Below the pieces are notes generated by a model. That model searched no databases and was not told the DNA's origin. It saw nothing but the letters and a program-made list of their open reading frames with translations. 6,106 bases of DNA from Acidobacteriota bacterium. Lineage in GTDB: Bacteria; Acidobacteriota; Blastocatellia; Pyrinomonadales; Pyrinomonadaceae. Location: assembly GCA_020201365.1 (NCBI GenBank), contig JAIVGV010000107.1, forward strand, positions 1 through 6,106. The letters run 5' to 3'. Every line of letters starts with the position of its first letter. Positions within the stretch are counted from its first letter, which is position 1. Both the position numbers and the translations under genes were made by a program. Below are positions 1 to 4,766 of this stretch, one piece after another.

Positions 1-128
1 TCCCGTGGTCGGAGTTGATCCTGCGCGACGGCTGGATGATTAACGACCTCAACCTGCGCGCGCCGGCGCGCGCCGGTTGAGGTCGTTAATCATCCAGCCG
101 TCGCGCAGGATCAACTCCGACCACGGGA
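1..128. repeat. 128-bp near-perfect palindrome (fold-back) at the window edge
   Basis: Bases 1-54 are an exact reverse complement of 75-128. The middle (56-73) is itself a perfect GC-only palindrome, and the only unpaired position is 55/74 (t opposite c). The symmetry axis is between 64 and 65, so there is essentially no spacer. Both arms encode the same glycosyltransferase peptide (LPWSELILRDGWMINDLN), once on each strand. Natural transcription hairpins do not have 54-bp perfect arms inside a conserved coding region, and the structure sits exactly at the sequence end. I therefore read it as a fold-back artefact of amplification or assembly, seeded at the GC palindrome. A true genomic inverted duplication is possible but less likely. 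Confidence 0.9.
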
Positions 129-801
129 GCGCGCGGTCGAAGATGTCCGCGCGGAGCATCGAAGGCAGCGTCCAGCGCTTGAGGTGTGTGACCTGCAGCC
201 CCTTGTCCAGCACGATCCTGAAACCGGCGCGCCGCAGCCTGTGACCGAGTTCTATGTCTTCGATGGAAGGTCTCTTGTAGCGCCGCTCGTCGAACCCGCC
301 GACGGCTTCGAAAGCCTCGCGGCGGACGGCGCCGCAGCCCGTCCAGAAGGTCGAGGCTTCCGCCGACGAGTCCTGGTGTACGAAGTGGTGAAGCAGGTTC
401 TTGAACTGCGAGACGAAATTTTGCGCCGGGGGCGCGTCGTCGTATGAGCCGAAGACGGCGGCGGCGTCGGGCTCGCGGCGGAAGCGCGCGGCGACGCGCG
501 CGAGCGTGTCGGCGCGCACCACGACGTCCGCGTCCACGAAAAAGATGATGTCGGCGCGTGCGCGAGCCGCGCCGCGGTTGCGAGCCGCCGTCGGTCCCTG
601 CCGCGCGGCGAGCGCGAGGACTTCGACGCCGCGCGCCCGCGCCGCCGACGCGCCCCCGTCAGTCGAGCCGTCGTCCACGACGACGATCTCGTAATCCCGG
701 AAATCCGACGCGAGTAGGGCGTCCAGACAACGCCCCAACTGCGCGCCGCCGTTATGGACGGGCACGACGACCGAGAGTTCTGGATCAGTCTTCCCCTGCA
801 T
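49..801 (-). CDS. GT2 family glycosyltransferase, C-terminus chimeric/truncated
   Basis: This is an inverting family 2 (GT-A fold) glycosyltransferase that would transfer a sugar from a nucleotide-sugar donor, probably in envelope glycan or glycolipid synthesis; the acceptor cannot be told. The N-terminal nucleotide-binding strand SVVVPVHNGG (residues 10-19) is followed by VVVDDGSTD (40-48). The metal-binding DxD lies in FFVDAD (87-92), and the acceptor-side segment TGCGAVRREAF is at 154-164. The catalytic-base motif EDIELGHRL begins at 181, and THLKRW is at 205-210. The start is well fixed, because an in-frame TGA lies six bases upstream of ATG 801; only a weak GAG-rich ribosome site precedes it. 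Trustworthy coding ends near 75 (residue 242). The last eight residues and the stop come from the palindromic fold-back, where the plus arm reads NDLNL but this strand reads NDLNR. Relatives of this type usually continue for a further 80-150 residues with membrane segments, so the real C-terminus is probably missing. It is separated from the glucanase cluster by about 600 nt and is probably a different transcription unit. Confidence 0.85.
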   Translation of the reverse strand: MQGKTDPELSVVVPVHNGGAQLGRCLDALLASDFRDYEIVVVDDGSTDGGASAARARGVEVLALAARQGPTAARNRGAARARADIIFFVDADVVVRADTLARVAARFRREPDAAAVFGSYDDAPPAQNFVSQFKNLLHHFVHQDSSAEASTFWTGCGAVRREAFEAVGGFDERRYKRPSIEDIELGHRLRRAGFRIVLDKGLQVTHLKRWTLPSMLRADIFDRALPWSELILRDGWMINDLNRRAPARAG

Positions 802-1128
802 CTCTCACGCTTCGACTTCGGCGGCTGCGCGGACGGTGCCCCGCCTCGCGCAATCGCCGCCGAGGCGAGACCCCGGCTCCGCCAAGCTCATAAGCCGCCG
901 TGAGGTCTGCCGAGCCGGCGCCGATCATGACAACCGCCTCTCCTCAACCTGCTCTCGCGCTCATGCCACTTGATGAATTCAGCCGCCGGAGAAGAACGCG
1001 CGGAGCGCCTTGCCGGACGAGAGACGAGCGCGCGGGCGACCGTTATATCCCCGAATAGAGCGTCGCAGTACCTTAATGGAAACAGGAAGAATTGCAAAGG
1101 GGAATTTGAGTAGTGACACAGACGACGA
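802..1128. other. Intergenic stretch with no supported gene
   Basis: Nothing convincing is encoded in these 327 bases. An 83-codon minus-strand frame crosses it (888-1139), but it is Arg-rich, lacks any recognisable domain or ribosome site, and begins inside the hairpin at 1129-1150. Base composition drops to more AT around 1040-1120, as expected for a regulatory region upstream of the glycosyltransferase, but I could not pick out a promoter with good -35 and -10 boxes. Confidence 0.5.
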
Positions 1129-1150
1129 GGGGCAGCCACGAAGCTGCCCC
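1129..1150 (+). terminator. GC-rich 8-bp hairpin, possible intrinsic terminator
   Basis: Perfect inverted repeat: GGGGCAGC at 1129-1136, loop CACGAA at 1137-1142, GCTGCCCC at 1143-1150. On the plus strand it is followed by an AT-rich, T-containing tail (TGAATTATTTATT), so terminator-like function is best supported in that direction. No plus-strand gene is seen upstream. On the minus strand the stem follows the tRNA-Cys fragment but has no U tract (TCGTCGTC), so it would be at most a weak or processing hairpin for transcripts arriving from the glucanase cluster. Confidence 0.4.
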
Positions 1151-1169
1151 TGAATTATTTATTCCACTA

Positions 1170-1209
1170 GGGCGGCGGTCGGATTCGAACCGACGACTAA
1201 AGGTTTTGC
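1170..1209 (-). tRNA. tRNA-Cys(GCA) 3' half only; putative attachment-site scar
   Basis: Read on the minus strand, this holds anticodon GCA (1209-1207), the loop bases AAA, the 3' anticodon-stem strand ACCTT, a 5-nt variable region, and a perfect T arm (GTCGG, loop TTCGAAT, CCGAC; plus-strand 1178-1194). The 3' acceptor strand CGCCGCC follows (plus-strand 1171-1177). The GCAAAACCTTT block is characteristic of bacterial tRNA-Cys. Normal position 33 (T) is C here, the base after the acceptor is C rather than the U73 typical of tRNA-Cys, no CCA is encoded, and no 5' half with GGCGGCG lies at the expected distance. The gene therefore cannot make a normal tRNA. Tyrosine recombinases commonly cross over in the anticodon loop or T arm, leaving a detached 3' half at one element border. 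I infer such a border, with the element on the higher-coordinate side. No integrase is visible. A merely decayed tRNA is the alternative. Confidence 0.6.
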
Positions 1210-1400
1210 GGGATTTGCTGGCGACTTCGGCTGAGTACCGTTGACCTTTCCGAGCAAGTCTCACTGAGTGTCGCCGAGCGTCATGGGCGCGTAAATACTG
1301 GCTGTTTCAATCCGGGCGGATATTCCATAACACTCCATAGATGCAGGTCCTTACCCACGAAAGTCCCCACGGTGGAATCGCGGATGCGCCCGCCGCGCCC
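1210..1400. other. Spacer between the GH9 gene and the tRNA fragment
   Basis: This spacer has no protein gene of its own. A 63-codon minus-strand frame (1073-1264) runs through it into the tRNA piece, but its C-terminal half (SRRFESDRR) is simply the translated tRNA and it has no recognisable domain. Just after the GH9 stop, a 5-bp GC stem (CGCGG 1379-1383 with CCGCG 1393-1397, 9-nt loop) lacks a U tract, so no clear terminator for the cluster is seen. The segment 1270-1350 is less GC-rich than the flanking genes. Confidence 0.4.
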
Positions 1401-3095
1401 TCAGTGATTCGGCAGCGCGGCGGCGAGCATGAAGACGAGCGGCGCGTTCCAGTTGATGGCCACCTCGTTCGTGGCGTAGGACTCCTGCTCGTCGAGGTAC
1501 ATGCGGGCGGGCGGCAGGTCGGGGAGTTTAACCATCGCCGGGTCTTGTCGCGAGCGGTTCGGTCCGCCCGACATGAGGCCGGGCCATGGTTCGGCGTTCG
1601 AGTCCGCCGCGCTCGGTCGGTGGTGCGGGTGGCGAAAAGGGTTTTCGCCGAGGCGCGTGACGAAGCAGAGTGAGAAGGTGTTTCTGCCGAGGAGGTAGTG
1701 GAGATCGTCGAGCGCCGCCGCGACGTAGCGCGGACGTGGGCGCATGGCGTTCGCCACCAGGAGCTGCACGCCGTAGTTCGCCGCGACGCCGTTCGATCCC
1801 CAGACGTAATCTCGCGCCGACAGGCTAGTGCGGTAGCCGTTGCGGCGGCTGCGCTCGACCGTCTCGTCAGCCGCCTTCAAAGAGGCTTCGCGGATCGCCT
1901 TCACCGCCCCCCGATCTTTCCCGCCGCCGAGCACGTATGTCCACATCGCGAGCGGCGCGACGTTCGCCCAGGAGGGCGGCGCGAAGCCGTCGGGTGAGTT
2001 CGCGTACGCGCCGAAGTGAGTGAGGAAGTACCGCCCGTAAACGTCCCGGCGGGTCGTGCGCCACAGCTCGGCGGAAGCCCAGAGGCGCTCGTCGCCGCAC
2101 CGGCGGTCGCCGTACTCGCCCGTCACGACGCCTACGGGGTTGCGGAATGAAACGTCCGGGTGTTTGTCGAGCCAGACCCACGCGCGCCCGGCGGCGCGCA
2201 GAGACTTTCGCGCGTAGGCGTCGTCGAAGGGCGCGTAAACGCGCGCCGCGATGGCCGTGACGGCGGCGAAGTCGGCGGTCGCGCAAGAACTCTTGTAAGG
2301 CGCCGCGCCCGTGCCGACGACGTAGCTCACCGAGTCGTCCCTCTCCGGCATGACGAACGGGGCGAACTGCTCGCTCGTCTGCTTGTGCCACACGCCGCCG
2401 TCCGCGTCCTGCATCGTGAGCATCCAGTCGAGGTTCCAGCGCACCTCGTCGAGGATGTCGGGCACGGGGTCGCCCGATTCGGGGATGTGGAGATCGGCGT
2501 CGCGCAGGCGCGCGCCGAACAACTCCCACGTCCAAAGCAGCGTGCCCGTAGCGATGCCGGAGTTGACGACGTAACGCCCGTAGTCGCCCGCGTCGTGCCA
2601 GCCGCGCGCCGACGCGCGTTCGCCCGTCTTGCCCGAAGAGGCGTGGTACGCGCCGCGCAGGTGACACGCCGCGTGATGGTAACCGGGGAACTCCGCGCCG
2701 AGTTCGACGGCAGTGCCGCAGCGTTGACCGTAGAAGGCGCGCATCGCGAGGTAGAAGGCGCGTGTGTACACGCCCGCGCCGACGGAGAAGCCCCAGCTCC
2801 TGCCGACGCCCGGCACGTCGAGGTAATAATCTCCCGTCTCTTCTAGTTTCGTGAAGTCGGCAGCCCGCACGCGATCGCCCGAGTCGGCGTCGTCAACCGC
2901 GGGCGCGAGTGTGCCGGAGAAGGCGACGGAGCCGTCGCTCGCGCGGCGCACGGAGAACGTGTCGGCCGGGGTCGCAGAGACGACGAACGCGACCTTCGCC
3001 GCGCGGGGGAGGTAGCCGACCTGATCGACTTTGATCTGCGTGGTCGGCGCGGGCGCGACCGCCAGGAGGGAGAAGAGGAGGGCGAGCGATCCCAT
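1401..3095 (-). CDS. Secreted GH9 endoglucanase (cellulase) with N-terminal Ig-like domain
   Basis: An inverting family 9 glycoside hydrolase, 564 residues, expected to hydrolyse internal beta-1,4-glucosidic bonds of cellulose or mixed-linkage beta-glucan outside the cytoplasm. A short hydrophobic leader (residues 1-16, no charged n-region) precedes a CelD_N-type Ig-like domain at about 19-105, opening with VDQVGYLP. The (alpha/alpha)6 catalytic domain fills about 110-560. The catalytic-base motif GWHDAGDYGRYVVNSG is at 165-180 (D168 and D171). The family's His/Arg signature appears as FRHPHHRPS (487-495), and the acid motif YLDEQESYATNEVAINWNA (533-551) has E544 as proton donor. The length suits the Ig-plus-catalytic architecture, and there is no carbohydrate-binding module or dockerin. 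The start is the first ATG after the GH16 stop, with a modest GAAGG site five bases upstream. It lies 17 nt behind GH16 and is last in the cluster. The family assignment is very secure; exact substrate preference (cellulose, lichenan, xyloglucan) is inference. Confidence 0.95.
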   Translation of the reverse strand: MGSLALLFSLLAVAPAPTTQIKVDQVGYLPRAAKVAFVVSATPADTFSVRRASDGSVAFSGTLAPAVDDADSGDRVRAADFTKLEETGDYYLDVPGVGRSWGFSVGAGVYTRAFYLAMRAFYGQRCGTAVELGAEFPGYHHAACHLRGAYHASSGKTGERASARGWHDAGDYGRYVVNSGIATGTLLWTWELFGARLRDADLHIPESGDPVPDILDEVRWNLDWMLTMQDADGGVWHKQTSEQFAPFVMPERDDSVSYVVGTGAAPYKSSCATADFAAVTAIAARVYAPFDDAYARKSLRAAGRAWVWLDKHPDVSFRNPVGVVTGEYGDRRCGDERLWASAELWRTTRRDVYGRYFLTHFGAYANSPDGFAPPSWANVAPLAMWTYVLGGGKDRGAVKAIREASLKAADETVERSRRNGYRTSLSARDYVWGSNGVAANYGVQLLVANAMRPRPRYVAAALDDLHYLLGRNTFSLCFVTRLGENPFRHPHHRPSAADSNAEPWPGLMSGGPNRSRQDPAMVKLPDLPPARMYLDEQESYATNEVAINWNAPLVFMLAAALPNH

Positions 3096-3113
3096 GTTGC
3101 CTTCAGAGGATTC

Positions 3114-4028
3114 TTAACGCCGAGCCGCGGCACGGCGGCGTGGTGAATCGCTTCGACGTTCGTAGGCGCGGACGTGATCGACCGTCATCGTCTGCGGCAG
3201 GGAGGTCGTCGCGTCCGGGTCGCGGGGCCATTCGCCGCCGATGGCGAGGTTCAGGATGATGAAGAACGGGTGATCGTAAACCCACCTCGCACCCGTCGGC
3301 AGATCGTTCGTCGTCCGCGTCTCGTAGAGCTTGCCGTCAACGTACCAGCGAATCTCGCCCGTCTCCCACTCGACGGCGAAGGTGTGGAAGTCGTCGGCGA
3401 AGCGTCTGCCGTCGGGCAAAGCATACGGCGCGCCGATGCCGTGCGCCCCCGAATAACCGGGCCCGTGGATCGTGCCGTGGGCGAGCGCGGGCTCGCGCCC
3501 GATGTTCTCCATGATGTCGATCTCGCCGCACGCGGGCCAGCCGACCGCATCAATGTCCGCGCCGAGCATCCAGAAGGCGGGCCACACGCCCTGCCCGGCA
3601 GGTATCTTGATGCGCGCCTCGAAACGACCGTAGGCTTGCGCGAACTTCCGCTTCGTGGTGAGTCGCGCCGACGTGTAACGGCACTGCCCGTACCAGCACT
3701 TGAACTCCGGCGGGAGCGGCTCCTTGAAGGCTTCGATGACGAGGTGTCCGCGCCCGTCGAGATGAGCGTTTCGCTTATTGTCCGTGTAGTATTCCAGCTC
3801 GCGGTTACCCCAGCCCCACCCGCCGACCTCCGCGCCCCACTTCGCGCGGTCAACCCCGGAGCCTTTCGCCCCGTCGAACTCATCGCTCCAGACTAGTTTC
3901 CACGCCCGCCCGCGGGCTGGCGTCGTGTGGCATAAGAGGAGCACGAGCACAAAGACGGCGGGCGTTCGCCCCGGCGGAACTTTATTAAGTGGGTGGATCA
4001 GCCTGAGCACGTCAAAGCCCTCGCCCAT
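3114..4028 (-). CDS. Secreted GH16 endo-beta-glucanase (laminarinase/lichenase type)
   Basis: A retaining family 16 glycoside hydrolase with a jelly-roll fold, 304 residues, which would cut beta-1,3 or mixed beta-1,3-1,4 glucans. An export signal spans roughly residues 1-42, with hydrophobic core AVFVLVLLL at 24-32. A cysteine follows the core, but the residue before it is Leu, so this is not a good lipobox. The mature domain starts at KLVWSDEF (44-51). WGNRELEYYTD (73-83) and the substrate-cleft segment GVWPAFWML (147-155) are typical. The active site GEIDIMEN (168-175) carries nucleophile E169, D171 and acid/base E174, in the six-residue EIDIME spacing that marks the laminarinase-like branch. 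HGTIHGPGYSG (184-194) follows, and the fold closes with VDHVRAYERR. The last 14 residues are an Arg-rich tail. ATG 4028 has no clear ribosome site, and the long n-region leaves room for a later start. It is 27 nt behind the unknown secreted protein and 17 nt before GH9. Confidence 0.95.
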   Translation of the reverse strand: MGEGFDVLRLIHPLNKVPPGRTPAVFVLVLLLCHTTPARGRAWKLVWSDEFDGAKGSGVDRAKWGAEVGGWGWGNRELEYYTDNKRNAHLDGRGHLVIEAFKEPLPPEFKCWYGQCRYTSARLTTKRKFAQAYGRFEARIKIPAGQGVWPAFWMLGADIDAVGWPACGEIDIMENIGREPALAHGTIHGPGYSGAHGIGAPYALPDGRRFADDFHTFAVEWETGEIRWYVDGKLYETRTTNDLPTGARWVYDHPFFIILNLAIGGEWPRDPDATTSLPQTMTVDHVRAYERRSDSPRRRAAARR

Positions 4029-4055
4029 CGCGGAGGGACGCCCCGCCGCGCCCGA

Positions 4056-4700
4056 TCATTGCGACGCCTTGAGGCGTTCGGCGCTGCGCTTGACGTTGTC
4101 GCTGAGCGCGATGATGGCGAGAAGGTCGCCCCCGGCGGCAGCCGCCTTCTGGACATCAACCGAGCTGGGGTCTTTGAACATGGCGTTGCCGGTGAAGCTG
4201 TAGATCGTGTTGCAGAGTTCGACGAGCGCGCCCTTGATCTGCTCGCCGTCGTACTCGGTCTGCTTCGCCGCATCCTTCTTCTTTGCCTCGGGGGGGGCGG
4301 ACGGCATCAGGAACGACTTCAGCCGGCTGGCGCGCCTGTTGATCTCCGAGGCTTGCTCCGCGACCCACTTGTAGTCGGGCGGTTTTTTGGCGACGAGGTA
4401 GTCAACCATGTCGTTGCGGATGAGCTGGATGCGCTTGAAGTCTTGCTTCGTCTGATCGATGGCAGCCGCGAGGTGTCGCTGATCCATCCCGCCGCCTCCG
4501 ACTCTCAGCTCGGCGCTGCGCAGCGCCGCCTCGCGGTTCGTCTGGGCGTCCGTGTCGCCCTTCGGGTTGACGATGGCTGGCGCGCCCACGCCCCCCGGCG
4601 CCTGCGCCAGAGCCGCGCCCGCGCCGACGAACAACAAAGAGATGATCGCCGCCAGACGGCGGACGGCGCTTTTCGTCGAGCACGATTCTTGGTGCTTCAT
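4056..4700 (-). CDS. Small secreted helical protein of unknown function
   Basis: I do not recognise a characterised family. The 214-residue product starts with a clear Sec signal: basic residues K10 and R14-R15, a hydrophobic core at 17-31, and probable cleavage after ALA (30-32). There is no lipobox cysteine. The mature part is highly charged and predicted largely helical. A short Gly-rich turn (VGGGGMDQ, 67-74) precedes helices with alternating hydrophobics such as DFKRIQLIRNDMVDYLV (87-103). A linker rich in Pro, Ala and Lys (133-147) follows, then a second helical region (150-212). ATG 4700 is preferred over the in-frame ATG 4721 because a strong GGAGG sits eight bases before it and the signal peptide then has normal proportions. 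Proteins of this general look occur, as I recall, in Acidobacteriota. Its place between GH3 and GH16 suggests a periplasmic or surface role tied to glucan use or stability of the enzymes, but that is inference. Confidence 0.8.
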   Translation of the reverse strand: MKHQESCSTKSAVRRLAAIISLLFVGAGAALAQAPGGVGAPAIVNPKGDTDAQTNREAALRSAELRVGGGGMDQRHLAAAIDQTKQDFKRIQLIRNDMVDYLVAKKPPDYKWVAEQASEINRRASRLKSFLMPSAPPEAKKKDAAKQTEYDGEQIKGALVELCNTIYSFTGNAMFKDPSSVDVQKAAAAGGDLLAIIALSDNVKRSAERLKASQ

Positions 4701-4705
4701 ACCAG

Positions 4706-4714
4706 CTCCCTCCC
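4706..4714 (-). promoter_or_regulatory. Strong ribosome binding site deciding the start of the unknown secreted protein
   Basis: On the minus strand the sequence reads GGGAGGGAG, containing a full GGAGG core (4713-4709) eight bases before ATG 4700. It would lie inside the coding region if ATG 4721 were used, which argues for 4700. It is the best Shine-Dalgarno sequence in the window, so this small protein may be translated more strongly than its enzyme neighbours. Confidence 0.7.
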
Positions 4715-4724
4715 AAGGCATCTC

Positions 4725-4743
4725 GCGCGCGAGCCGAGCGCGC
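4725..4743 (-). other. GC hairpin between the GH3 gene and the unknown gene
   Basis: Inverted repeat GCGCGC (4725-4730) and GCGCGC (4738-4743) around a 7-nt loop, in the 66-nt gap after the GH3 stop. There is no U tract on the minus strand, so it is not a good intrinsic terminator. It could be an mRNA-processing or 3'-end-stabilising stem, or a chance product of high GC. Confidence 0.25.
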
Positions 4744-4766
4744 CGGACTTGCGCCTTCTTTGATCG

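Noticed and set aside
1042..1097. Possible minus-strand promoter boxes (TTGCAA at 1097-1092, TATAAC at 1047-1042)
   Set aside because: Neither box has a partner of good quality at 16-18 nt, and both lie over 240 nt from the glycosyltransferase start.
888..1139. 83-codon minus-strand frame between the tRNA fragment and the glycosyltransferase
   Set aside because: There is no Shine-Dalgarno sequence, its start lies in the GC hairpin, and the composition is Arg/Ser-rich without any domain.
1073..1264. 63-codon minus-strand frame that might be an integrase tail
   Set aside because: Its recognisable part is only the translated tRNA-Cys 3' half; no catalytic recombinase motif precedes it, and the frame is too short.
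1867..2667. 266-codon minus-strand frame inside the GH9 gene
   Set aside because: It overlaps GH9 in another frame, its product is dominated by Arg/Ala/Gly repeats typical of a high-GC shadow frame, and it shows no domain.
2160..2846. 228-codon plus-strand frame antisense to GH9
   Set aside because: The GH9 motifs are fully intact on the other strand, and the antisense translation has no recognisable motif or ribosome site.
3174..3896. 240-codon plus-strand frame antisense to GH16
   Set aside because: It is an antisense shadow of the GH16 catalytic domain, with a low-complexity Arg/Val/Glu composition.
4290..4297. Run of eight G as a possible frameshift or sequencing error
   Set aside because: The reading frame of the secreted protein stays open and compositionally consistent on both sides, so there is no sign of a lost frame.
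3993..4763. 256-codon plus-strand frame antisense to the unknown secreted protein
   Set aside because: The minus-strand gene has a signal peptide and a strong ribosome site, while the plus-strand frame has neither and spans several gene boundaries.
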